A stretch of DNA of 45,226 bases from Delta-02 sp964513565. GTDB taxonomy: Bacteria; Desulfobacterota; Syntrophorhabdia; Syntrophorhabdales; Syntrophorhabdaceae. Under the pieces are notes generated by a model. That model was given only the letters and a program-made list of their open reading frames with translations, had not been told where the DNA came from and searched no databases. A program made the translations under genes and the position numbers. The DNA lies in assembly GCA_964513565.1 (NCBI GenBank), contig CAZENE010000030.1:1-45226 (forward strand), in the 5' to 3' direction. Shown here one piece after another: positions 14,709 to 23,338 of this stretch. Positions within the stretch are counted from its first letter, which is position 1. Each line of letters opens with the position of its first letter.

Positions 14709-15344
14709 ATGGCAATAGGCGTTTTCGGCGGAACTTTCAATCCTGTGCATATGGGACATCTGCGTGTTGCAGAGGAGATACGGGAAGAATTCCAGCTTGA
14801 GGCGGTCTATTTTATCCCATCTCATTTGCCGCCCCATAAGAATTCAGACGCCGCCGGTTTTTCGGCAGATCGATTGAAAATGCTCAAAGCGGCCGTCAAA
14901 GGAAATCCGTTTTTTAAGGTATCCGACCTCGAGATAAGGAGGGGAGGGGTCTCTTATACAATTGACACCCTCAAGAAGTTCGGGCGGCGTTTCGATGATA
15001 TCTTTTTCATTATCGGCATCGACGCTTTCAAGCTGATAGATACGTGGTATCATTATGAGGAGCTTTTTTATCATACTGGCTTTATCGTTATGACAAGGCC
15101 GGCCTCAGGTTCTCCGAACATCCCTCAGGTGCTGCCTGAGAGCGTGCGTACAAAGCTGACGGTTCTTGAGGATAACGTCTATCGGCATGAATCCGGCAGA
15201 ATGATATATCTGTGCCCGGTTACCAAGATCGATATCTCTTCGACGAAGATACGGGAGCTGCACGGGGGAGATAGGTCCATACGGTACCTGGTTTCTCCGT
15301 CCGTGGAGAAAATAATAATTGAAAGGGGGTTGTACAGGTCCTGA
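14709..15344 (+). CDS. nadD: Nicotinate-nucleotide adenylyltransferase
   Basis: A 211-residue nucleotidyltransferase of de novo NAD synthesis. It opens IGVFGGTFNPVHMGHLRVAEE, with the G-x-F-x-P-x-H-x-G-H active-site motif, and ends with ISSTKIRE, the ISxTxxR motif that binds the triphosphate. IPSHLPPHK is the usual nicotinate-side loop. The length is normal. It lies 12 bp after proA; rsfS follows after 1 bp. The nadD-rsfS pair is conserved widely. Confidence 0.95.
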   Translation: MAIGVFGGTFNPVHMGHLRVAEEIREEFQLEAVYFIPSHLPPHKNSDAAGFSADRLKMLKAAVKGNPFFKVSDLEIRRGGVSYTIDTLKKFGRRFDDIFFIIGIDAFKLIDTWYHYEELFYHTGFIVMTRPASGSPNIPQVLPESVRTKLTVLEDNVYRHESGRMIYLCPVTKIDISSTKIRELHGGDRSIRYLVSPSVEKIIIERGLYRS

Positions 15345-15345
15345 G

Positions 15346-15717
15346 ATGAAACCGGAAGAATTGACAGAAATACTCGGCAGACTGGCAGACGAAAAAAAAG
15401 CCGTCGATATTGTCGTTATGGATCTCAAAGGCCTTACCGATATCGCCGATTATTTCGTGATCGCTGGCGGGACAAGCGAACGCCACGTCAGGACTATCGC
15501 GGACGGGATACGGGAAGGCACGAAAGAAAAGAAGATACTGCCTGCCGCGACGGAGGGTTATGATGAGGGCAGGTGGGTTATTCTTGATTTTCAGAGCGTT
15601 ATCGTCCATATTTTTCTGGCATCGCTCAGGGAATTATATGACCTTGAAAGCCTGTGGATAGAGGCAAAGAAATATAGGAAAAAAGAAAACAAGGATATAG
15701 AGGTGGGCAATGAATAA
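15346..15717 (+). CDS. rsfS: Ribosomal silencing factor RsfS (Iojap family)
   Basis: A 123-residue RsfS/YbeB protein that binds bL14 and blocks subunit joining when nutrients are short. The family core is 'AVDIVVMDLKGLTDIADYFVIAGGTSERHVRTIAD', then EGYDEGRWVILDFQSVIVHIF and 'REYY'-like RELYDLESLW. I start at ATG 15346, 1 bp after the nadD stop, in preference to an in-frame TTG at 15319. The C-terminus is a Lys-rich tail that overlaps the next gene by 8 bp. Confidence 0.94.
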   Translation: MKPEELTEILGRLADEKKAVDIVVMDLKGLTDIADYFVIAGGTSERHVRTIADGIREGTKEKKILPAATEGYDEGRWVILDFQSVIVHIFLASLRELYDLESLWIEAKKYRKKENKDIEVGNE

Positions 15718-16063
15718 AGAGACCGTAGATTTATATCGGAAGAGACTGCTGAAAATGCGTGAGAATATCCTTAATAAAGCCAAAAAGCTTAAAGAGGACT
15801 CGTATAATCTTGGCACTGACGGCATCCAGGATATGGCGGACGCGGCAAGCAATACATACAATGCCGATATACTCATGAGCATAAGCGACAACGATCTCAC
15901 GATACTGAAAGACATCGACAATTCACTCGATAAACTGAATAAAGGCACCTACGGCATCTGCGAAGAATGTGAGGAGAAAATCAGCGAGAAAAGACTTGAA
16001 GCAAATCCCGTAGCACGTTATTGTATAACTTGTAAGCGTCAGATGGAGGAGAAGGGATTATAA
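15710..16063 (+). CDS. DksA/TraR-family zinc-finger transcription factor
   Basis: A 117-residue DksA-like protein. A coiled-coil N-terminal half (residues 5-75) carries D-M-A-D-A-A (D41, D44, A46), the DxxDxA tip motif that enters the RNA polymerase secondary channel. The C-terminal zinc finger is CEEC-x17-CITC with the family's 'G-x-Y-G-x-C' opening (TYGICEEC) and ANPVARYC. It should modulate initiation together with ppGpp. It is shorter than E. coli DksA (151), as is usual for relatives in anaerobes. It overlaps rsfS by 8 bp and has AGAGGTG as ribosome binding site. Its position beside obgE and rsfS groups three growth-rate-linked factors. Confidence 0.88.
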   Translation: MNKETVDLYRKRLLKMRENILNKAKKLKEDSYNLGTDGIQDMADAASNTYNADILMSISDNDLTILKDIDNSLDKLNKGTYGICEECEEKISEKRLEANPVARYCITCKRQMEEKGL

Positions 16064-16066
16064 AGA

Positions 16067-17437
16067 ATGCGGTATAAGATATTCTTTTTCGTTCTTGCGC
16101 TCTTCCTTGTCTTCTATTTCTATATTGCGCACTTAAATCCGGAAAACGTTAAGTTTTATTACGGCGGGCCGCGTCCCATCGAGCTTTCATTGGCAGAATT
16201 CATCATCGCATCTTTCTGTCTTGGTGTGATCATATCGATCATTATCAGCTTCTTTTACGACGTCAAGACCGCCGTGGCAGCATGGATGCAAAGGCGCGCC
16301 GAACGCAAAAGCGAAGAATATCTGGAGCTTCTCGACAAAGCCCGGAGTTATGACCTGAAAGGTGATCGCGAAAAAGCCATAGAGCAGCTCGACAGGCTTT
16401 CACGCAGGAACCCGGGCCGCGAAGAAACCTATATCGCCCTTGCCGACATATATGTCTCAATGGAGGACTACGACAAGGCGCGCGAGACACTTGATCTCGC
16501 CGAAGCAAGCCTGGGAAAGGTCGAGAGCATCCTGTTTAAGAAAGTCAAATTGAACATGAAGGTTAAGGACTACGCGAAGAATGAACCTCTCTTAAAGGAT
16601 ATACTGCGTATCAATGAATCGAGCCTTGATGGCCTAAGAATGCTCAGGGACTTGTACATATGGAGAAAAGATTGGGACGGCGCATACGATATCGAGAAGA
16701 AGATCAAGCGCTACGTTAAAACAGAGGAAGAATCGAGGCGCCTTATCGGGATCCGCTACCAGAAAGCATTCGCCCTTTTTAATGACCAGTTCGGCTCCCA
16801 CGCCGAAAAGATCATAGAGGAGCTCAAAGAGATCTTAAGCGAAGAAAAAAGATTCATACCGGCATATATATTGCTTGGCGAGGCGTATAAAAAGACCGGA
16901 AAGCTCAATGAAGCAGGGAGGATTTACGGCAGGGGCTATACGAAGACCGGTCATATCGAATTTTTGTTAAAAATGGAGGACCTCTACATAGACAGGGGCG
17001 ATCCCGAGGTCATTTTGAAGATCTACAGGAGGGTACTCGATGTCTCGCCCGACGATCATCTCATATCCTTCCTCTATGCACGGCTTTGCTTGCGGCTCGA
17101 AATGATCGACGAAGCCATTGATACGCTCAACTCGCTTATGGCTGAAGGCGAAGACTTTAAAGGCCTTCACCGGGCAATGGCAGAGGCGTATGTCCACCGG
17201 GGCGAACTGGAAAATGCCGTGCATGAATTCAAGAGCGCTTTCCCGATCGAAGAGCAGGTGTATATACCTTTCGTCTGCACGAAATGCAATTCGATCAAGG
17301 AAGAATGGAACGACTACTGTGAAAGCTGCTATAGCTGGAATACGATAAATGTGAAAAAAGATGATTTTCTTCACGGAGATATGACGGAATTGCGCACGCT
17401 TTACGACGAGGCCGAATGGACCCGGGGTGAACCATGA
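16067..17437 (+). CDS. LapA/LapB-like membrane-anchored TPR protein with rubredoxin-type zinc ribbon
   Basis: A 456-residue protein that combines two E. coli proteins. Residues 1-70 resemble LapA (DUF1049): two hydrophobic helices around a short loop, then a cytoplasmic amphipathic segment. Residues 80-400 are about eight TPR-like repeats, as in LapB/YciM. Near the C-terminus FVCTKC-x10-YCESCYSW is the rubredoxin-like metal site that LapB needs to bind its TPRs. In E. coli LapB brings LpxC to FtsH for degradation and so sets the LPS level; a similar role here is inference. It follows the dksA-like gene by 3 bp. Its last ~30 codons lie in a 113-bp tandem duplication. Confidence 0.82.
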   Translation: MRYKIFFFVLALFLVFYFYIAHLNPENVKFYYGGPRPIELSLAEFIIASFCLGVIISIIISFFYDVKTAVAAWMQRRAERKSEEYLELLDKARSYDLKGDREKAIEQLDRLSRRNPGREETYIALADIYVSMEDYDKARETLDLAEASLGKVESILFKKVKLNMKVKDYAKNEPLLKDILRINESSLDGLRMLRDLYIWRKDWDGAYDIEKKIKRYVKTEEESRRLIGIRYQKAFALFNDQFGSHAEKIIEELKEILSEEKRFIPAYILLGEAYKKTGKLNEAGRIYGRGYTKTGHIEFLLKMEDLYIDRGDPEVILKIYRRVLDVSPDDHLISFLYARLCLRLEMIDEAIDTLNSLMAEGEDFKGLHRAMAEAYVHRGELENAVHEFKSAFPIEEQVYIPFVCTKCNSIKEEWNDYCESCYSWNTINVKKDDFLHGDMTELRTLYDEAEWTRGEP

Positions 17438-17572
17438 TGAAAGAACTTGTATTATCGAAAAATGTGAAAAAAGATGATTTTCTTCACGGAGATATGACGG
17501 AATTGCGCACGCTTTACGACGAGGCCGAATGGACCCGGGGTGAACCATGATGAAAGAACTTGTATTATCGAA
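17347..17572 (+). repeat. Perfect 113-bp tandem duplication
   Basis: 17347-17459 is repeated exactly at 17460-17572. The unit spans the end of the LapB-like gene, its stop, and the start of the phosphoglycerate mutase gene. The unit length is not a multiple of three, yet both genes keep an intact copy of the junction. Perfect identity means it is recent, or an assembly artefact. Confidence 0.97.
17434..17550 (+). other. Chimeric 38-codon ORF created by the tandem duplication
   Basis: The upstream copy of the mutase start (ATGATGAAAGAAC at 17434) reads in frame into the downstream copy of the LapB-like C-terminal coding sequence and stops at its TGA (17548-17550). It overlaps the LapB-like stop and the true mutase start as ATGA at both ends, so coupled translation could continue across it. 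The peptide itself is probably functionless. Confidence 0.5.
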
Positions 17573-18743
17573 TAACAACAAGATTATATTTCTTATTCTC
17601 GATGGGCTTGGCGATATTCCGAACCCGGCTTTCGATCTGAAAACCCCGCTTGAAGTGGCGGCAAAACCAAATATGGACGCCCTTGCCATGAAGAGCGGTG
17701 TTCTCGGCAGGATCATTCCTGTAGATATCGGTATCACTCCCGGCAGCGGCCCGGGGCATTTGAGCCTTTTCGGGTACGACCCTCAAGTCCACGAGATCGG
17801 ACGCGGAGTGCTCGAGGTCCTCGGACTCAACATGGATCTGCGTGACGGCGATCTGGCCGCACGTGCCAATTTCTGCACGATAAAAAGCGGCATCGTGACA
17901 GACCGCAGGGCGGGGCGTATACCCACGTCGGAAACCGAGCGATTGTGCAGGATCTTATCTTCGCATATCGAGAAGGTCGAGGGTTGCGACGTCATTATAA
18001 AACCCGGTAAATCACACCGGTTTGCCGTCATATTCAGAGGGCGGAACTTAAAGGGCGAGCTTACGGATGCCGACCCCCACAAAGATAACAAGCCGTTCGT
18101 TTACGCTTCGGCAAAGGCCCCGGAGGCCGAATTTGCCGCGCGTGTCGTCAACGGCTTCATAGAGCGGGCCCTGGACATCCTTAAAGTGGAGCCCGTCGCA
18201 AACGGAGCTTTGCTCCGCGGCTTTTCCTGCAAGCCGGAAATAGAGTCCTTTGCCGAGAGATATTCGATGAAGGCCCTTGCCATTGCCACGTATCCCATGT
18301 ACCGGGGCATAGCGAAGGTCCTCGGCATGGATGTAAAAGGCGAACCGGCAAACTATGACGAAGCAATATCGATCCTGAAAAAAAACTTTAATGATTACCA
18401 GTTTTTCTTTTTTCATGTCAAGGAGACGGATCTTGCCGGCGAAGACGGCAATTTCGCGGAAAAAGTGAAGGCGATAGAAAATGTTGACAGGTTTTTCCCC
18501 GAGATAGCCGGTCTTGATCCACACGCACTCGTTGTTACGGGAGACCATTCGACCCCGTGTTCCCTTAAAGGCCATAGCTGGCATCCGGTACCCGTACTCA
18601 TTGCAACGAAAACTGGGGAAACAGACGGCTATGTCTTTCATGAAAAAAATTGTCTTGCCGGGAGCGTAGGAACGATATTTAGCAAGGAGCTTATGTCCCT
18701 TGTCCTTGCCCACGGGGGACGGCTCGACAAATACGGTGCTTAG
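17547..18743 (+). CDS. apgM: Archaeal-type 2,3-bisphosphoglycerate-independent phosphoglycerate mutase
   Basis: A 398-residue alkaline-phosphatase-superfamily mutase of the ApgM branch that interconverts 3- and 2-phosphoglycerate. Metal and Ser sites are visible: ILDGLGDIPNP near the N-terminus, 'TPGSGPGHLSLFGYDP' with the phosphorylated Ser, and the C-terminal metal cluster VTGDHSTPC-x-x-x-GHSWHPVP. The length is typical of ApgM (about 400) and shorter than GpmI (about 510). The start is ATGATG at 17547, overlapping the chimeric ORF stop. With the FBP aldolase/phosphatase it is the second archaeal-type enzyme of central carbon flow here. It overlaps comF. Confidence 0.93.
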   Translation: MMKELVLSNNNKIIFLILDGLGDIPNPAFDLKTPLEVAAKPNMDALAMKSGVLGRIIPVDIGITPGSGPGHLSLFGYDPQVHEIGRGVLEVLGLNMDLRDGDLAARANFCTIKSGIVTDRRAGRIPTSETERLCRILSSHIEKVEGCDVIIKPGKSHRFAVIFRGRNLKGELTDADPHKDNKPFVYASAKAPEAEFAARVVNGFIERALDILKVEPVANGALLRGFSCKPEIESFAERYSMKALAIATYPMYRGIAKVLGMDVKGEPANYDEAISILKKNFNDYQFFFFHVKETDLAGEDGNFAEKVKAIENVDRFFPEIAGLDPHALVVTGDHSTPCSLKGHSWHPVPVLIATKTGETDGYVFHEKNCLAGSVGTIFSKELMSLVLAHGGRLDKYGA

Positions 18744-19407
18744 CCTTCTTAATTCAGCGTTAAGTCTTTTTTATCCCCAATCATGTGGTATCTGCGGCGC
18801 GGATGGCGAGGTTCTCTGCGCGAATTGCATTAATAAATTTCGCATTATCAATGAATCCGAAGTATGCCCGGTTTGCGGGAAATGGCTGGGCCGGCGCATT
18901 TTGTGCGGATCGTGCAGCCGTTCGGAGATGTGGTTCCGCCGGGGATTATTTGGTTTCGAATACGATGGGGCCATACGGGAAGCCATACACGCCTTTAAAT
19001 TTGACGGCTGTAAATCCATAGGCAGACAACTCGGGCAGATGGTCTGCGAAAAAGTCCTCGCCCTGAAAAGCGGCATCGATCTGATCGTGCCGGTTTCGTT
19101 ATCCGCAAGGAGGCTCGGGGAAAGGGGATTTAACCAGTCATACGTGATCGCCGAAGAGATCTCTGCTCTCTTGGGATCAGCGATCGATTATTCCGCACTT
19201 GTAAAAAAGGACGACGTCCGGGACCAAAGGAAAAAGAATATTAAATACGCATTCAGGGTGAAGCGTCCTCAAAATGTCAAAGGCAGACGCATCCTGCTTG
19301 TGGATGATCTCTTCGCGACGGGGTACACGGCATCCGAAGCGTCGCGCACCCTGATCCAGACGGGGTCGGCGGAGGTGGTCTTGTTTGCCCTCGCGAGGAC
19401 CCCGTAA
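18700..19407 (+). CDS. comF: ComF-family amidophosphoribosyltransferase-like protein
   Basis: A 235-residue ComF protein. N-terminal zinc cysteines are C-G-I-C, LCANC, VCPVCGKW and 'LCGSC'. The C-terminal phosphoribosyltransferase fold contains 'VPVSLSARRLGERGFNQS' and the PRPP loop 'RILLVDDLFATGYTASEA'. Relatives take part in DNA uptake, but the gene is common in species not known to be competent. The start is uncertain: TTG 18700 (AAGGAG 11 nt upstream) gives a 44-bp overlap with apgM, GTG 18736 an 8-bp overlap. The stop overlaps the next gene as TAATG. Confidence 0.88.
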   Translation: MSLPTGDGSTNTVLSLLNSALSLFYPQSCGICGADGEVLCANCINKFRIINESEVCPVCGKWLGRRILCGSCSRSEMWFRRGLFGFEYDGAIREAIHAFKFDGCKSIGRQLGQMVCEKVLALKSGIDLIVPVSLSARRLGERGFNQSYVIAEEISALLGSAIDYSALVKKDDVRDQRKKNIKYAFRVKRPQNVKGRRILLVDDLFATGYTASEASRTLIQTGSAEVVLFALARTP

Positions 19408-22400
19408 TGAAAAAAGCTATTGTCACAGTTTCGTTATGCCTCGTTCTTACTGCATGTGCTTTCTTCGTTGTATCCCGGAACCTTCCAACGATCATCTCCA
19501 GTTTCTTAAGCCGGTACGGGATAGGGGTCAAGATCGAAAAGGCCGATCTTTCGTTAACCGATGGCACACTCGTCGTCGAACTGGGTAATATAACGTTCAA
19601 GGGCCCTGTCTCAGGGAAGATCGGTCACATATCCTCAAGAATATTTATCTCGGATGGGATCTTCTTCGACAGCATTTCGACGAAAGACTTTAATTTCACA
19701 GTTGAGGGCAAACTCAAAATGGCCTCCGGCGAATTTTCGGCCAGGATCGGGCTCCTTGAGATAAGCAATGGGGTCGTCAGTGCGGCCGGCCGGAAGTTTG
19801 TAGTCGGTTCCATCGTTGCCCAGAATATCAATACGAAGAAACCTATGAAGTTCGTCGCATCGATCACGGATCCGGACCATGCCGGTAAGGTGCGCATCGT
19901 GGGAAGCAGTACTATCGTACAAAAGAAACACAGGATAAGGGGGTCCATCGAGGTGGACGCCTTCGGCCTCGAAAAGATAGACCCTATCATGAATGGTGTC
20001 GTTAATGGAAAAGGAGAATTCACATTGTACGACGGGGCTCTCACGCTGACAGGGACCTGTGATTCCCCGAAGCTTATCCTGCGCGACTCATGGCTCAAGA
20101 AGCCCCTTGTCGTTGACATGGTGAAAGCAAAGTCAACTATCACCGCAAAAGACTCTGACATTACCATAAAGGTGTATGACACAGGGTACGCCAAGGTACC
20201 GTTCACTATAGACACCTCCATGAAGAACTTCGCGTTTTTCCGGCTTGATATAACTTCAGGCCCGATACCATTGAGCATTGTAAAAGAATATGTCAAATTG
20301 GACGAGATCGGGTACGATGTCTGGGTATACATCAAGGACGGTTTCTTAAGTATGAAAAGATTGACATACGAAAAAGACCGTCCTTTTACCGCAAATCTCG
20401 AACTGAAGCAAATGACCGGAATATATAAAGGCAATGAGCTCACGGATATCTCGGGCAGACTGGATATTGAAGAAAGCAAGGGGAAATTGTCCGATGGCAA
20501 AGGGAACTTCAAGACAAGTAAATTCTACGATCTGAGAGGTGCTATCCATTTCGGGAAAAAGCCCTGGATCCGTATCGGCGGGAAATATGCCGTAGACCTG
20601 GAACATATCCCTTACTTTGTCGAAGTCAAGGAAGTAGCGATCAATAAGGGCACAGCGGAAGGAATTATAGAACTCGACAGCAGGAATACAAAAGGACTCG
20701 TCCTCGGCGGTTCAGGCAGAATAAACAGCGCCTCCGTAGCCTGGAGAGGCCGCACCTTTACCGTCAACGGGCCGCTCCAGCTGTCCGGGCAGGACTTACT
20801 TTTTAACGGTATGATGATATCGGCCGATAATACCACTCTTGCCTTGAATGGCAGATGGGGGACCAAAGGCTTTAGCTCTGCCGTGAAAGGATATGCCGAT
20901 TCAGCGATCATAGGTGAGATAACCGGAAAGGCCGTCGCGATATCGGGGAAAGCACAGCTTGACTCCCATGTGGCCATAGCCGACGGCCAGGTCTCCGCGA
21001 ACGGTCAGGTCGACATGGATGACGTTGCGTACAGGGTCCCCGGTTTCTTCCAAAAAGGAAGAGGCGTTCCGTGCAGGGTGCAGGTGCGCCTTACGCGAAA
21101 AAGAACCGGTGAGATATTGGTTGACGATATTACAGGGCACCTCGACACGATCAACGTCCAGGCATCGGGGACCATTTCAGAAGACCGGAAGATCGACACA
21201 AAAATAGCGGTTCGCACAAAGGATTCCGGAAGAGCGGCATCTCTTTTTAACCTTAACGGAGACTTAAGGGGCGGAGAAGCAAATATTATCCTTACCGTCA
21301 AGGACCTGATGTTCCCTTTAACCAGGCTTCCCTGGGTTGTCGGGAACGTGCAGATGAAAAAAGGCTTTCTCAAGCTGCCCGGAATGCCACACGTTATGAA
21401 GAACATTGATATGGCCGCCGATTTCCGGGGAAATGAATGTGAGATAACCGTGAATGGGTTAATGACCGGTTCAAGTGTCGTTAAGAAGGCATTTCTGAAA
21501 GTCAACAATTTCGATTCCCCGAAGTTTGACATGATCATTAGTATGGACCGGATCAATTCGGAGGATTTTAATACCGGTGAAGCATTTGCAGTGGGGAGCA
21601 TCCGGAAAGACAGCGTGCTTTCCCGGTCGAGCGGAAAGATCTCGATCCGTGCCGGCAATGTCGATTTCGGCAATGTACCGGCAAAGGACCTCGAGGTCCA
21701 CGCCTTTATGACCGACAGAAAGATCAACGTTTCTGATCTCAAACTGCGCGTATTTGGAGGCGACACCGATCTAAAAGGAATGGTGGACCTGTCGGGGCCC
21801 GTCCCGTCCCTGTACACTCATGGACGTATGATGCGGATAAAAGCGGGAACCTTTTTTGAAGCGATGGGAGGCACTTCTCAGGAGATAACCGGGAAGGCCC
21901 ACATTACTGGCACCCTGAGATCCGAAGGTACAACATGGAGGGAGCTGAAAGCCAACCTGCACGGCGACACCTCCGTTTACAGCAGGGACGGGGTCATCAA
22001 GCGATGGAACCTTCTGTCAAAGATATTTGCGCTGCTTAATGTCTATGATCTTATGCGCGGCAGGATCGATTTTGGCAAAGATGGGTTATTATATAAGAAA
22101 ATGGGTGCTTCATTTACTATAAACCACGGGGTCTATCATACGAAAAACTTCCTTCTTGACAGCCAGTCCATGGTTATCACCGGGGCCGGCGATCTTGACC
22201 TCAACAAGGAAATGATCAATGCATCCCTCGAGGTCTCACCCCTTGTGGCGCTCGACAGGACGATCGACAAGATCCCCATCATTCGAAGTATCGTAAAAGA
22301 TAAGAACAAAGGGTTTCTCTATGTTACATATACCGTTACAGGCCCGTTCGATGATCCGGACATTGAAACGAACTATGTTGGGACGGTCGGCACGAAATCG

Positions 22401-22457
22401 CTCGAGATTTTAAAAAATATCCTTGTTTTTCCAAGAGAGGTCTTTGAGATAAAATGA
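19407..22457 (+). CDS. AsmA-like envelope protein (AsmA C-terminal domain family)
   Basis: A 1016-residue protein with one N-terminal membrane helix (residues 5-25, including a Cys at position 17 but no clean lipobox) and then a very long stretch of repeating beta-strands. The last ~200 residues match the AsmA-like C-terminal module: 'GKAHITGTLRSEGTTWRELKANLHGDTSVYSRDGVIKRWNLLSKIFALLNV', then 'LEVSPLVALDRTIDKIPIIRSIV'. Such repeating-beta-groove proteins (AsmA, TamB, YhdP, YdbH) bridge the inner and outer membranes and carry phospholipids; that role here is inference from family. It starts with a one-base overlap to comF and ends overlapping the next gene as ATGA. The window has a second protein of this type at 35339. 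Confidence 0.8.
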   Translation: MKKAIVTVSLCLVLTACAFFVVSRNLPTIISSFLSRYGIGVKIEKADLSLTDGTLVVELGNITFKGPVSGKIGHISSRIFISDGIFFDSISTKDFNFTVEGKLKMASGEFSARIGLLEISNGVVSAAGRKFVVGSIVAQNINTKKPMKFVASITDPDHAGKVRIVGSSTIVQKKHRIRGSIEVDAFGLEKIDPIMNGVVNGKGEFTLYDGALTLTGTCDSPKLILRDSWLKKPLVVDMVKAKSTITAKDSDITIKVYDTGYAKVPFTIDTSMKNFAFFRLDITSGPIPLSIVKEYVKLDEIGYDVWVYIKDGFLSMKRLTYEKDRPFTANLELKQMTGIYKGNELTDISGRLDIEESKGKLSDGKGNFKTSKFYDLRGAIHFGKKPWIRIGGKYAVDLEHIPYFVEVKEVAINKGTAEGIIELDSRNTKGLVLGGSGRINSASVAWRGRTFTVNGPLQLSGQDLLFNGMMISADNTTLALNGRWGTKGFSSAVKGYADSAIIGEITGKAVAISGKAQLDSHVAIADGQVSANGQVDMDDVAYRVPGFFQKGRGVPCRVQVRLTRKRTGEILVDDITGHLDTINVQASGTISEDRKIDTKIAVRTKDSGRAASLFNLNGDLRGGEANIILTVKDLMFPLTRLPWVVGNVQMKKGFLKLPGMPHVMKNIDMAADFRGNECEITVNGLMTGSSVVKKAFLKVNNFDSPKFDMIISMDRINSEDFNTGEAFAVGSIRKDSVLSRSSGKISIRAGNVDFGNVPAKDLEVHAFMTDRKINVSDLKLRVFGGDTDLKGMVDLSGPVPSLYTHGRMMRIKAGTFFEAMGGTSQEITGKAHITGTLRSEGTTWRELKANLHGDTSVYSRDGVIKRWNLLSKIFALLNVYDLMRGRIDFGKDGLLYKKMGASFTINHGVYHTKNFLLDSQSMVITGAGDLDLNKEMINASLEVSPLVALDRTIDKIPIIRSIVKDKNKGFLYVTYTVTGPFDDPDIETNYVGTVGTKSLEILKNILVFPREVFEIK

Positions 22458-23311
22458 AGATCGGAATAATTGGAGCAGGAAAAGTCGGTATTTCACTGGG
22501 ATATGTTTTGCGCAGCAATGGGGTTGATGTCGTCGGGATATCTGATATCAGGCCGCATGCCATCGATGCGGCCCGTGAGTTCCTGGGTGTCGACACGCTT
22601 TATACCAGTGATAATGCCGAGATAGTGAATGCATGCGATGTTGTTGCGATCGCGGTTCAGGACCGGCTCATAGGGGATCTGGCGCAATCGCTCGCGGACA
22701 CGGTGAACCCCCCTGGCGGAAAACTTTTTTTTCATACGAGCGGCGCTGACTCATCTTCGGTCCTCGCACCGCTTGAACGCAAAGGCGCTCATGTTGGGTC
22801 GCTTCACCCGCTGCAGACCTTTCCCGATATAGAAAGTGCAATAAATGTCCTGCCCGATACCAGTATTTTCATCGAAGGCGATGATAAGGCGCGGGATATG
22901 CTCCGCTTTATTGGCGAGAACCTGGGGGCGGCAGTATACGTCATAGCTGCAGAAGACAAGGTTTACTATCACCTTGCCGCCGTCTTCGTTTGCAACCTTT
23001 TTGCCGCGCTCATGCAGGCCGGCGCGGACATCATGAAAAGGATCGATATTGATCTCGAGCCTTTTATCCCTATCATTCGCGCCACGATGAAGAATATCGA
23101 AACAAAAGGACCGCTCGCCGCATTGACGGGCCCCATCGTGCGCGGCGACGACAAGACGATAGCGTCCCACCTTGCGGCCATGTCTGATATGTCGCTTCAC
23201 AGAGAGATATATCTTGCACTGTCCAAAATGGCATTCCAGATGGCCGAGGAGCGAGGAACGCTCGATAGTTCGCAGACGGCTGCAGTACGGCACATTCTCG
23301 ATAATTCTTAG
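22454..23311 (+). CDS. Rossmann-like/DUF2520 oxidoreductase-like protein
   Basis: A 285-residue protein with an N-terminal NAD(P)-binding fold (IGIIGAGKVGISLGYVL, GxGxxG) and 'HTSGADSSSVLAPLERKGAHVGSLHPLQTFPD', the hallmark of the Rossmann-like plus DUF2520 family. The C-terminal half is helical with 'YYHLAAVFVCNLFAALMQAGADIM' and 'ALTGPIVRGDDKTIASHL'. The fold resembles ketopantoate and pyrroline-carboxylate reductases, but the substrate is not known. It is in 4-bp overlap with the AsmA-like gene, the last of the rplU run, and convergent with the kinase gene. Confidence 0.85.
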   Translation: MKIGIIGAGKVGISLGYVLRSNGVDVVGISDIRPHAIDAAREFLGVDTLYTSDNAEIVNACDVVAIAVQDRLIGDLAQSLADTVNPPGGKLFFHTSGADSSSVLAPLERKGAHVGSLHPLQTFPDIESAINVLPDTSIFIEGDDKARDMLRFIGENLGAAVYVIAAEDKVYYHLAAVFVCNLFAALMQAGADIMKRIDIDLEPFIPIIRATMKNIETKGPLAALTGPIVRGDDKTIASHLAAMSDMSLHREIYLALSKMAFQMAEERGTLDSSQTAAVRHILDNS

Positions 23312-23338
23312 TTTGTGCCTTCCGGGGCCGTCCGCTCA

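Noticed and set aside
19625..20512. Open frames of 295 and 270 codons on the minus strand within the AsmA-like gene
   Set aside because: They are shadows of the plus-strand gene, which has coupled overlaps with both neighbours and a family C-terminus.
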